Under the pieces are notes generated by a model. That model worked only from the letters and a program-made list of their open reading frames with translations, had not been told where the DNA came from and made no database searches. Below, in pieces: positions 54,398-64,000 of a stretch of DNA of 64,000 nt. The stretch comes from Turritopsis dohrnii (lineage: Eukaryota > Cnidaria > Hydrozoa > Anthoathecata > Oceaniidae). The translations under genes and the position numbers were made by a program. The stretch is taken from NCBI GenBank assembly GCA_027922465.2, contig BQMF02000100.1, positions 930,001 to 994,000 of the forward strand, written 5' to 3'. Every line of letters starts with the position of its first letter. Position 1 is the first letter of the stretch.

Positions 54398-56916
54398 AAG
54401 TGGATACACCACCAGAAAGTCCGACAGACAGCTACGAAGTGCCAGGGGATAAAGATGAAAAAACAAATAATAAGAATGCTTCTGTCAAAGACAATTTGTG
54501 TATAAATGGCTTTTTCACCAACGTACGACTTGGTTCCTTGTATGACAGAAGAAAGGATGCTGTACTTAGAGGATTGTCTTTATGGGATGAAGAAACACTA
54601 AGTCAGCCAGGATTTGTGAGTGAAAGAAAAACACCTTCACAAGATTGGAAATTTGAATTTGACCACTCCATTTCGAAGAAAATGAATAATTTCAATATTG
54701 AAGGTGGTTTAAAGTTAAGTCTGATGAGTGGATTACTTGATTTGCAAGGCAGCGCAAAATATCTGAAAGATTCAACCGATAAAAGTAACGTTGCTTCAGT
54801 TTCATTGATTTACAACGAAACAACAATTACACGTGAACTTACACAAAAGACATTCAAACACATTGACAACGTAGATCTGCTAGAAAGCGATCAATTTACA
54901 CATTTTGTTGTTGCTATCCAATATGGTGGAAGATGCACAATGCTTTTTGAAAAGGAACTGAAAGATAATGAAAACAAGACAACCGTTGGTGGTCAATTGA
55001 AAGCTATGATTAAAGCAGTTCCTGTTGGTGCTGAACTGAAAGTTGGTAACTCATCGGGCAATAACGAATCAAAACAAGATGTAACATGCAAGGTACGCAG
55101 TGACATCACCCTAGATGAGGTAGCAGATGACCTTGATACAGCTATGAAGTTATACAAATCTTTACCGACCAAATTGGGCAAAAACAACATTGGAGTTCCT
55201 GTCTGGATATGGTTGATGCCGAAAAGTCAATTACCATGTAAGTTAACTTGTGCTGGGAACGTTCAAGAAATACCTAACGATTTGGTTTTACATACTATTT
55301 CGGTCATAGAAGAGTTTTCCTTATCCATTGAACGTTGCAAAAGCTTAATTGGAACGTCAATACATTTTCCTTCCATTCAAGACAATATCAAAACCTTGCA
55401 GAATTACATAGAGAGATTCAAAATGAAATTTCAAAACGAAGTTTTAAAAGAGCTTGTTGTCGATATTCGTCGGGGAGATAAAGATCAACAAGAATTGCGA
55501 GAATTCCTAGAAAAGCTGCATCAATCTCCATTCGGTCGAATGAAAATAAATCGTTGGCTTGAAACTAAGAAAGAAGAAATAGATTTACTGGAAACCTATC
55601 GAAAGTGCATGGAGAATAACAATAACAGCATTGATATGCAGCTTAGCAGTGAATACGAGCGCACCTACATCACCACAGATGTATGTGTTGTATTGACCAT
55701 GCAAGTAGTTGAAGAACATGATCGTTTCTTTGAAGATTTGCAAAGTTATCTTGAGGATGGCAAAGTAAGCAGCAATACCAATGGTGAAACAAACTTCTGG
55801 TACAAAGATGAGATATTCATGCAGAAAATGAGGCAACGAATTATTCAATTCATCAATTTCGCTAAGGCAAACAAGGATCAAGGACATTGTAAATTTATTG
55901 CAAGAAGTGTATCTTTGACAGCAACAAAAACCAAACCAAACGTTTACGTTGATATAATCAAGGAAGGCTCAATAAAAGTTGAAGATTTTGATTTGAATTC
56001 TGTATATGCTGAACTGTATGTACTGGATAGATCTGATGATGAAATAACACTTCTAATAAAAAACAGTCAAAGCTACAGAGATTCTATTTTTGAAGTGTCA
56101 TATGAAAAGGAATATAAAGAAATTTCAACCCCGGAAATTGAATCAGTTGACTCAGTCAAAGTTCACCAAAAAAAGATATCTTCACTCCAGTATTGCCAAG
56201 TAAACGATGGATATATATTTTCTGCAAACGATTTGCAACCACAAACTGAATATGTTTTTACAACACGTAAAAGAATTCTTGAATTGGGTTTATATGGCTG
56301 TGTAGTCAAGAAGAAGGTTCGCACCTATTCATTTAAGAAACCGATGGACATCCAAATTAAGACTTTACAGCATAACCAGGTTCAACTTTTTTGGTGCATT
56401 CCATCAGGTGTCAAAGTCGATCTTTACGAGATTTGCTGTGTGGAACTGGAGAACAACATTGTTGAGTCTCACATGTTGTCCAAAGTCTCATTTAATTCCA
56501 CTTCACTTGACTGCCTGAAATTCAATACGTTGTACAACATAACTGTCAGAGCTTGTAGCGAAGAGGAAGAAATTTCTGACTGGACAGATGAATGCGTTGT
56601 GCGAACTAACCCTCTACTACTTCCTGATGTCAAATCAGTAAAATTTGTCGATAACTCTTTACAAATACAACTACGAGAAAAGATTCCTGAACAGCTCAAT
56701 AAAGTTGAAATGCAGTTTATTTTACAACACAAGTATCTACCAGTTGATGAATCTTGGAAAGAGTCACCGCTAGAGTATCAAAAAGAAAATTTACTATTAA
56801 CCTCCTCAAAATTGTTTAATAAAAATGGTTGGTACGCCATACAATTTTGCTTATCAACAAATTTTGGATCATCCAGATGGAGCCCTGAAATGAAAGTAGG
56901 AAATCATACAGAAGAG
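54398..56916 (+). CDS. SNTX-VLIG fusion gene, exon 3: second stonustoxin-like module and FN3 repeats
   Basis: Acceptor TTCTAG at 54392-54397, phase 1; the GTG at 54400 is inside the exon, not a start. After a ~28-residue acidic/Pro linker comes a full SNTX module: CINGFFTNVRLGSLYD, LRGLSLWDEETL, FTHFVVAIQYGGRCTMLF, WIWLMPKSQL near exon residue 270. Then the SNTX helical region (about 295-405, ending RWLETKKEEIDLL), the thioredoxin-like part (about 410-515, VCVVLTMQVVEEHDRFF) and three FN3-like modules (about 515-640, 645-735, 740-835; EYVFTTRK, LYNITVRACSEEEEISDW, GWYAIQFCLS). The donor GAGGTA at 56917 is phase 0. The module repeats exon 1, evidence of internal duplication; the second copy is better preserved at the family signatures. 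Confidence 0.85.
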
Positions 56917-57182
56917 GTATTTTTTATTTTCATATAGAGTTTTAGTTTTATTTTGCAATCAAGATGTGGGTAGGTGTAAATTCCCGCTTGTCAGACAAAT
57001 TAAGGAATGAGAAAACACCTGACTTTCAGTTTGACAAAGTGTGGTGCATGTGTACCAAGCGTAAAAAACAAAACCGATTTCAGATGAAAATTTTTCAGCA
57101 AAAATTGCTATAATGCAACCCATTTAGGAAACATTAATGTGAAAATACAGTTTTATTTCCACACGTACAGCATTTTTTGCAG
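56917..57182 (+). other. Intron 3 of the SNTX-VLIG gene
   Basis: GT..AG intron, phase 0, similar to the intron at the left edge of the window and in the same position as the one at 18525-18880. Confidence 0.8.
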
Positions 57183-59528
57183 GAGAAAAAATCTATTCAA
57201 GACATCTTCGATGACAGTGCTGCAAATCTTAATTGCATAACCATAATGGATATCAAATTAGCAATTCACCAAATGCAGATCATAAAAGAACTGGATTTAT
57301 CGAGATATCCAGACAACAAAATCAATGCATTGATAGAAAGGCTTCAAAGAATTACAGTTGGTGATACTGACTGCCTGTTTGAAGCACTGTGCTGGATGAA
57401 GGATCGGAAGTTACACATTGCTCCCCATAACCCACATGACATTCTGATTGGGTTCTTAACATATTTGAATATTTTACAAAAGGAAATTGTCAAGAAACAA
57501 CTTTTGAAGAATCAAATTGCAATTCCATTGTTTTCAAAGTATTACCAAGAAGTTGAAAATCCGTCTGATATTTTGTTGGAAAGTATGAGTGATGTCAGTA
57601 AACCGTTAGTGTCATTTGTTCGTTTTGGTGAATTGGCAATATCAAAGTCATTGCTGGTTAATCTAGTGTTAGGAAAACACTACGCTATCAACTCGAAAGA
57701 TGTGTTCAGGTGGAGAAAAGATGATACCACTCCTCATCGCGAATTTGTCGGTTTCATGGAATTGTTCTCAAGTGATAGTTATGGTTGTACCTTTCACGAG
57801 AATGATGCAGAAATAGTTAACTTAAGAGGTGATGCTTTGAAGAATCGGCAGATATTTAAAGCAATGACAACCCAGTCAGATTTGCTGGTAATGATGATAT
57901 CATCCCAAGTTTCATTGAAGACTGATCTCAAATATGTTATGGATGATTTGCATGAAGAACTTAAAAGGACAAAGAAGAAAATTAAAATATTGGTGTTATA
58001 TGATATTCAAACAAATCTAGTTGACTTACAATTGATTTTCAAAGAATTTGAAATGGCTTTTCCAATTGTTAACTACCTACAATTGAAAAATAAATCAGTT
58101 GTTGACAGAATTCATGCTATGATCTATAATGGTTCTGTGAAAGAGTTTTGTGATAAGAAACTGTCAAAAACTGAAACTCCAAAGCTGCCGACGTTTTTAC
58201 AAAACATTGGTTATGATTCAGAGATTATACACAATAACGCAAAGGAGATTGTTGAACATGTAAAGGCGGTAAGTGAAGGAAAAAAATCATGTTGGTACAG
58301 ATTATTGCCTATGTTTATGTTCATTGACGGTACTAATCGTTATGGCGTTTTACAAGCACTATCTAAAGAGAAGACAATGGATGAAGGAATTAAAGGATCC
58401 GAGCAAGCTACTTCAGTATTGGAGAAGTACTTCCTTGAACCATTAACTTCTATGAAGACACCTGAAGAGTTCCTTCAATTTCTTTATGCATTCCATCAAT
58501 ATCTGTCGGGCCACATTAAAACTGAAGTGGAAGATTTGGAAATGCAAGTGAATACTATGGATCTAATCTCCGAATGTGTTAGATTGTATGAAGCTTATAT
58601 TTCTTTGAGCGATGACCCAATTTCAAAGCCACTGGAAGTATTTGTTGAACGCTTTACAGAAATGCTTGTTGGTGGTTTAAAAATAAACATATTTAATCAC
58701 GAAGCTCACAATTTGCATTTGAATTGGATCAACGCTATTTTAAGGACTTCACAGAACGTAATAAAGGAAAAATTAAAATTGGAAAGGGATCCAAACGTTT
58801 TGGTTATATCGTCAATAAATTTCGATGATGATTTGGACTCTGCCATTGTAGATGTCATGTTTGGATCTGGAACTCCAATATTGCCAATTCGGAAAGATAA
58901 GTATCTAAGTTTGCGCTTACTCTTACTTTCAATTGTTGGATGTCCCTATCACGCCGTTCTTGTCTTTGAAGCTGTTACATCCAAATCTTCAAAAAACAGA
59001 AATTACAATAACGACATCAAGAAAATCATTTCATTCTGTATTGGTGTTTCAGATGTTACAATGCTGAATGTATCAGAGAAATCCTTTGGACAAGCCTCAA
59101 TCTATATAAACTCTGTTAGGAACTTTTTTCCTGACATACGGAATCGTGAATTTATTGTATGTTGGAATGAAAGGCATATGGACAAAAGGGATGGGTTTAC
59201 GAAATGTCTTGAAAAGTTGAAACAGTCAGACGTTGAAACTGAAGCACTATTAGATGAATATGATATTCATTTTATATCTGCTCCAGACAAAAAGAATTGC
59301 GAACCAGATTCGTTTGCTCAGTTTTCAGAGGAGTTGCTGATACTTAAGTCTTCTGTTTTGAACAAGAATAAGGAAATTGCAATGACAAACATGGAAATGG
59401 CCATCGAAAAGATTACAACAACTTGGATGGAGGTTCACAGGACTCCGTATAGGTGCATTTCTTTTAAATGTTTTGAACAATTCAGCAAGATTCAGTCAGT
59501 GCTAGAAAAGAAACTCTCATCGATCTAG
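57183..59528 (+). CDS. SNTX-VLIG fusion gene, exon 4: VLIG/URGCP-like domain with degenerate G motif
   Basis: Starts GAG AAA AAA after TTTTTTGCAG; MDIKLAIHQM follows 21 codons in. Rough exon residues: N-terminal helical region with ALCWMKDRKL (about 75), QIAIPLFSKYYQ (about 117), LVSFVRFGELAISKS (about 142-156), a long helical middle, then a G-domain-like core with DSAIVDVMFGSGTPILPI (about 550) and CIGVSDVTMLNVSEKSF (about 618). The family normally has GxxxxGKS just before the FG and a DxxG before the GVSD segment; neither is present, so it probably does not bind GTP. It ends after a short tail (FSKIQSVLEKKLSSI) without the ~360-residue extension of the minus-strand copy. Confidence 0.82.
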   Translation, partial: EKKSIQDIFDDSAANLNCITIMDIKLAIHQMQIIKELDLSRYPDNKINALIERLQRITVGDTDCLFEALCWMKDRKLHIAPHNPHDILIGFLTYLNILQKEIVKKQLLKNQIAIPLFSKYYQEVENPSDILLESMSDVSKPLVSFVRFGELAISKSLLVNLVLGKHYAINSKDVFRWRKDDTTPHREFVGFMELFSSDSYGCTFHENDAEIVNLRGDALKNRQIFKAMTTQSDLLVMMISSQVSLKTDLKYVMDDLHEELKRTKKKIKILVLYDIQTNLVDLQLIFKEFEMAFPIVNYLQLKNKSVVDRIHAMIYNGSVKEFCDKKLSKTETPKLPTFLQNIGYDSEIIHNNAKEIVEHVKAVSEGKKSCWYRLLPMFMFIDGTNRYGVLQALSKEKTMDEGIKGSEQATSVLEKYFLEPLTSMKTPEEFLQFLYAFHQYLSGHIKTEVEDLEMQVNTMDLISECVRLYEAYISLSDDPISKPLEVFVERFTEMLVGGLKINIFNHEAHNLHLNWINAILRTSQNVIKEKLKLERDPNVLVISSINFDDDLDSAIVDVMFGSGTPILPIRKDKYLSLRLLLLSIVGCPYHAVLVFEAVTSKSSKNRNYNNDIKKIISFCIGVSDVTMLNVSEKSFGQASIYINSVRNFFPDIRNREFIVCWNERHMDKRDGFTKCLEKLKQSDVETEALLDEYDIHFISAPDKKNCEPDSFAQFSEELLILKSSVLNKNKEIAMTNMEMAIEKITTTWMEVHRTPYRCISFKCFEQFSKIQSVLEKKLSSI

Positions 59529-59989
59529 CTCATTCAAGGATATCAGTACTTGTTCCTTTGGTTTTCCTGCACTTACTTTACGAATACATTTGGCAACAAT
59601 TTTTTTTTATTTCAAGACTAATTTTTATTACGTTTCCTTAGTTGTTAAACTTTTTTCTTCCCATCTGAAGCGTCATCTATAGTCAGGCTGTGTGTTTTTG
59701 TTTAGTTTGTGTTGCTTTCTTGTTGATTTGAGATTTCAATATGTTTGAGTCATGTAAACTTCAGTGTTCTGGGGAATTAACCTTTTTCTATCAAATTTCT
59801 GTTTAAACCCAGCATTATAAAGTATAATATGGATTAATTGTGGAAAAATAGTTTTATCTAGCAGTAGCAGACGATGTAGTATGTGGCATAATTGTCCAAC
59901 CGATATACGTTATTTAATATATGCTATACACTTTTGTGAGAACCTGTATAAATATCAAACGTACTTTAAAAGAAATGAAACAGAATACA
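59529..59989. other. 3' flank of the SNTX-VLIG gene with a repeat insertion
   Basis: Matches 2660-2985 downstream of the left-edge copy, except that 59760-59926 is absent there. That insertion resembles the dispersed repeat at 39850-39960. Confidence 0.65.
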
Positions 59990-60702
59990 TGGATACATGG
60001 ACGACGGTTTCAACCCACTACTGAATTCAATTGATATAAATAAATTTTTAAACTGTCTAAATTCTCTCCATCCTAATATCAAATTTACAGAAGAAAAAGC
60101 AAAATTCAGGGAATCAAACGGCATAATGATACAAACTTTAAGTTTCCTCGAAATCAACGTCATTTTAACCGAACATAACAAAATAGAAACAGACATTTTC
60201 TATAAACTAACCAATAGCCATGACTATCTAAACTACAACTGCGACCATCCCGAACATACAAAGCAAAATATACCTTTCAACCTCGCGAAAGAATTATATG
60301 TTTCGTATCAAACACAGATACCATGAACAAACGATTAAATGAACTTAGAGGATTCCTTAAAGATAGTTGTTTCCCAGATGAAGTTATAGAAAGCTAATAG
60401 CTAAGCTACAAGGTCCAGCACCACTCAAAACTACTGACCAAATACCACTAATCACGACAAATTACGCTAATCTAACAGTAGACCACATCATCATTACAAC
60501 CAACAACCTGCTTCGCAATGTCAAGAGTGAAAGACTTAAAGGCGTATTTTCAAATTGCAAAATCATATCTTCACAAAAACAACCACAGAATTTACTTAAA
60601 CATCTATCCAATGCAAAATTTAATGATAGCTCCTATGAAACACATTCAACAACCTCAAAAATCACAAAATGCACAGACCAACGATGTAAAATTTGCAAAC
60701 TG
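59990..60702 (+). mobile_element. Penelope-like element fragment (RT C-terminal part)
   Basis: Starts inside the RT near motif C (MDDGFNPLLNSID, an YxDDGF-like site) and continues FLEINVILTEHN, TDIFYKLTNSHDYLNYN, HPEHTKQNIPFNLAK, as in the RT thumb of Penelope-like elements. After a stop at 60323, further PLE-like text follows in shifted frames (MNKRLNELRGFLK, KLQGPAPLKTTDQIPL, NLLRNVKSERLKGVFSN, KCTDQRCKICKL). The GIY-YIG endonuclease expected next is missing, and similarity ends at a GATAA repeat. It is truncated at both ends and inactive. Confidence 0.8.
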
Positions 60703-60722
60703 ATAAGATAAGATAAGATAAA
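60702..60722 (+). repeat. (GATAA)n microsatellite
   Basis: About four GATAA units at the right end of the Penelope-like fragment. Confidence 0.85.
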
Positions 60723-60859
60723 TAATAAAAAGAATGGTGAAAACTCGGTTGAATAATGAGTATTGACTCCTTTTGTGAAGAAAACCTTTTGATCACCTTC
60801 TTCCATTCTTTTGGGGTTCTCTTCTCAACCTTTGATTGCTCGGTTTTTTCTCTTGCATA

Positions 60860-61200
60860 AACCGTTTCATTGTGGGTGTTTAGCCCATGTAACTCGTTGT
60901 TTTGTTTCGGTTCTACGAATTTCACTTACTTCACTCATTACTTCGCTTTCAATAGGAACTTTTGAAGCTCTGACTTTTTTAAATGTTTTTCCGTGACCTT
61001 GGCCGTTCTCACATGTCTTAATGTAGTTCTTAACATGCTCTGATATTGTCTGATATGTTGATTCACATCTACGATATACAAGTGCTTTAACGTTGTCGCA
61101 GATCCCCTAGTGAACATGGTGGATGATTTGTTGTATTCTTTCCTTGGTCTTCTTTTTTTCTTGTACGCTAATTGGCCATTAACAATGGTAGACGTTTTAA
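60860..61200 (-). pseudogene. Degraded unrecognised coding fragment
   Basis: On the minus strand the frame VNGQLAYKKKRRPRKEYNKSS shifts into KALVYRRCESTYQTISEHV, KNYIKTCENGQGHGKTFKKV, then SEVMSEVSEIRRTETKQRV and WAKHP. The basic, Lys/Arg-rich composition and several closely spaced frameshifts suggest a decayed transposon gene. I do not recognise the family. Confidence 0.35.
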
Positions 61201-61856
61201 AAGCCTTCGGGAAGTGTTTCTTTTCCTTTCTCTTTCAGATTCTTTGGATATTTTTCATTACAAACCTTATCGTCTATCAAATGTAGACAAACTCTTTCTT
61301 ATCTTTCCAATTTCTTACTACCATATGTATCTCTATGCCAGCAATCATGAAAAACCAAAGCAAAACATTCGAAAATGACCAAAGCACTCGAAATTGGCAA
61401 TACAATTACAACCAGGAGTAATCTGTTGCCCAGTAAAACTCACTCCCCACGTGAAATTCGTCAACATTAAAGAAGAGTATGTTTTCCTAGAGGTTTAACT
61501 TATTTCCTGGGAAAAATTACTCTGGGAATGCCGTTTTCATGGAGCACTTTTTGAAGGTTACATCACAAGTGCTTGGGCGTAGTAATCATAAATTCATAAT
61601 TCCTGTTTACAATGTCAGTTTGATCGAAAATATTTTGTTTCTTAGGGAAAAACAAAAATGCAGTGAGTCCAATGTGCACTCCTAGCGAATTTTCCAGTAG
61701 CATAACAACCTTATCACTGACCCCCTACACTATTTATCCCGATTTCAAAAACATCCTCTAAATCCTTACAGAACGGATCAGCAAAACTACATTTAGAAAT
61801 AACTAGATATATTCATTAAATGTTATTAAATTAAACAAGAGCCAGATGGCGCAAAA
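61201..61856. other. Intergenic; nothing recognised
   Basis: AT-rich. A 68-codon frame at 61172-61378 (+) is antisense to the fragment above at its start and has no domain. Confidence 0.45.
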
Positions 61857-62632
61857 CGGTAGCAGCAAAAGTACTTGCCACAAGAATACTTTTAAATTTG
61901 AAATTTTACTTAAAGTTCTTAAACGTTCTGTAAACGTTATTTCTTGAGATATCTTACTGGTGGAAAACAGGCATAAACGATATTATAATGTTTAATTGCT
62001 AACTCGTGTAAATAGGGTCTAATCGCAACACACCAGCAATTTAATTTATTAGAAGACAAAAGAATTATACATGCATGAGCTGTTTATAACGTACGTTTTT
62101 TTATAAGAGCTTATGTAGAAAAAAAAATGTATGTTTTGAATTATAATTTTTTGAAACCGAAAATGAATTCAAACAGATAACTGCCTTTTTTTAACTCGAT
62201 TTTTGAAAACCTTGATGTTCAAAGACAGAACCAGCTAACAAACGTAGAAAGTAATAAGGAAGTCTGATCTGTGCTTAACTGACACGAAAAACATATCTAT
62301 TTTCAAGTGCCAAAGTTCATTGATTCAGTACCATAAAAGTAACTAAAAGTCCCAGTTTTATGTAGACCTATTTGATTAATATTCATTCCTTCATCAATTA
62401 AGTGATAAAATATCAAAGAAAACATATTTTAAATGTATGTGATTGAAAACCTTCGAAAATTCAAAAGGCTGCGTTCGTTCATTAGAATGTATATTGAGTT
62501 TTTAGTGGGGACTCGCATACTCTAAATCGTAGGCTAAAAACTGCCGTTTCGGCCGGAGTAGTAGTAGTAGGAGTAGTAGTAGGAGTCCAAGGGTGTTTTA
62601 ATACGGTATTCGCTTACGCTGCTACCGTAATT
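61857..62632 (-). repeat. Dispersed repeat, possible TIR element, inverted relative to 4049-4330
   Basis: The right end, read on the minus strand, begins ACGGTAGCAGCGTAAGCG and matches 4049 onward through ~300 bp. ACGGTAGCAGCAAAAG also occurs at 61857 in the opposite orientation, which would make an 11-bp inverted pair bounding ~775 bp. Contains TAG/GAG microsatellite at 62559-62590. Non-coding. Confidence 0.5.
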
Positions 62633-64000
62633 AAATGTTAAATGTATTAGTTGAAATCGTAACACTATTCAGTTTTCAACAAATTGGAAATCCATTCAAA
62701 CTTTCATATAAGTTCATTTTATCTATCACGTTCATTGAAAATTGACGTTATGATTGAGTGTTGGTATTTCTTGAAGTTTCAAATGTACTCAAATGAACTT
62801 GCTCAATCGAACAAAACCTACTTTAGAATTTTTGACAACCTCATTTTCAAAGTCGTAGTTAATCCCGAGTCTGAAACTGCGTGCAACCGCTTTACTCGAT
62901 AAGGAAGGGTATTTACGCTATGCATGTACTACAGTACCAATATTTCGATACGGATTGATTCCAAACGGATCTTTACGTTAAACAATGAATGAGCGGTATT
63001 ATTATTATGACGCATATCGAAGAACATGAGAGCTGCCATTACACGATGAAACACAAAATAACGAACAAGTGGAAATTGTTGTGTTATCTGCATTGGATCG
63101 GGATCCAATCTAGTTCGATCCAGTACAGTGGAAACCTTAGCCTCTTAGACACCAATCCTGCTCGAAAAATCGAAAAGAAAGAAAATTAAATTCGGGTTCC
63201 AAACTACCTAAGAAAATTAGTACGAAACGTTGTACATAAAGTAAACGTATCAGCTTGGCATGAAATTACTTCTAAGTCGGAAAAGATAAAAACATACGTC
63301 ATTTTGCAGATCACTAGAGTTTAGTAAGGATTCATGTCTGCAAAAACGGCCTTGCTGGCGTTTCATTAAAAAAAGGTGTACATTGAAGTAAAGAACTTCC
63401 ATTATAAAGACGGTGATAATGGAACGCACTTACGTACCACGTACCAAATGTTAATACAGGCATTAAATGTTGCGATGATCGATTGAATCTTTTTTTACTT
63501 CCGACAACTTGGGTCAATCATGTTAATTTTCTGTTTGAACATCCTTGACATATGAATTGTTTGTGCCAAATTCAATTTCTATACTGAGGTGACTGAATTG
63601 TACCTGTTATTTTTGTAGAAAGTTCATGAAATAAGCAGAATCGATGAAATCATGTTTTGTTTATACAGAACTCTTTTGCTATGCAGTTTTATTTACCAAC
63701 TCAGGTTCATGATGGACCTCCTACAAAAGTTTCTATTTCAGCGTGCAAAGTATTTCCTTTTGATACAAGGTAAGATTTTCTATATTAAAGAGGGATTTAT
63801 TTTCATGCATGGATCCGTAAGCGAACATCCAAAAAATGTTCGACCTAGTATTTAAAAAATTTCACTGTAATATACACATACCAAGAGGAAACGGAATTTA
63901 AGCCAGATTCAATATAAGAGAGAAAAAGAACGTACATCAATTGCTATATCGGATACTAACAAATGAACGAGTCTACAGAAGTATTGCTAAGCTATTGACA
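62633..64000. other. Intergenic to the window edge; nothing recognised
   Basis: AT-rich. Open frames at 62684-62902, 62989-63189 and 63652-63855 have no recognisable domain, no splice context that I can support, and codon use no different from the surroundings. Confidence 0.45.

Noticed and set aside
54400..54402. Independent gene starting at the GTG at 54400
   Set aside because: A splice acceptor (TTCTAG at 54392-54397) and matching phase place it inside exon 3.
57177..57179. TTG start for the VLIG-like frame
   Set aside because: It lies within the intron's acceptor tract; the exon begins at 57183.

Overview
The window is AT-rich eukaryotic nuclear DNA. It has spliceosomal introns with GT..AG borders, host genes built from animal-type domains, and a dense, nested transposon load. 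The mixture of DIRS-type, CR1/L2-like, RLE-type and Penelope-like retroelements with tRNA-derived SINEs and many short TIR elements suggests an early-branching animal. A cnidarian, perhaps a hydrozoan, is my best guess from general knowledge of such genomes; I cannot prove the species.

Host genes. (1) A multi-exon gene family joins stonustoxin-like (SNTX) domains, fibronectin III-like domains and a VLIG/URGCP-like GTPase-related domain. One apparently complete copy runs at 51160-59528 (+): four exons, about 2,295 codons, two SNTX-like modules in tandem followed by a VLIG-like exon. A second copy enters from the left edge, and only its VLIG-like exon (304-2610, +) is visible. A third (20410-10726, -) is a pseudogene: it is 5' truncated, has at least two frameshifts, and is split by a LINE that itself carries a SINE. 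All three copies have lost the P-loop where the family normally has GxxxxGKS. (2) A three-exon gene at 5143-7883 (+) encodes a secreted right-handed parallel beta-helix protein.

Mobile DNA, left to right. A TIR element with a 37-base G tract lies at 10072-10533. The LINE (13713-17899) contains the SINE (16626-16943). Small SINEs and a repeat-unit family fill 23300-27330, with a further copy at 41520-42230. The segment 27517-38419 is a nest: a small TIR element was split by a DIRS retrotransposon (27739-32492) and by a 5.8 kb DNA transposon (32561-38366) carrying a RecQ-type helicase and a DUF6589-like protein. Further elements are TIR elements at 39371-39699, 40814-41234, 42894-44871 (itself holding a nested one) and 46049-46175, an RLE-type retroelement at 47151-50805 inserted in a tandem repeat, and a Penelope-like fragment at 59990-60702.

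Most transposon genes carry stops or frameshifts. The two features most worth following are the SNTX-SNTX-FN3-VLIG fusion family with a degenerate GTPase, and the RecQ/DUF6589 TIR element. Much of the remaining sequence (7884-10071, 20411-23300, 28037-28277, 34533-35013, 38420-39370, 62640-64000) shows no gene that I can support.
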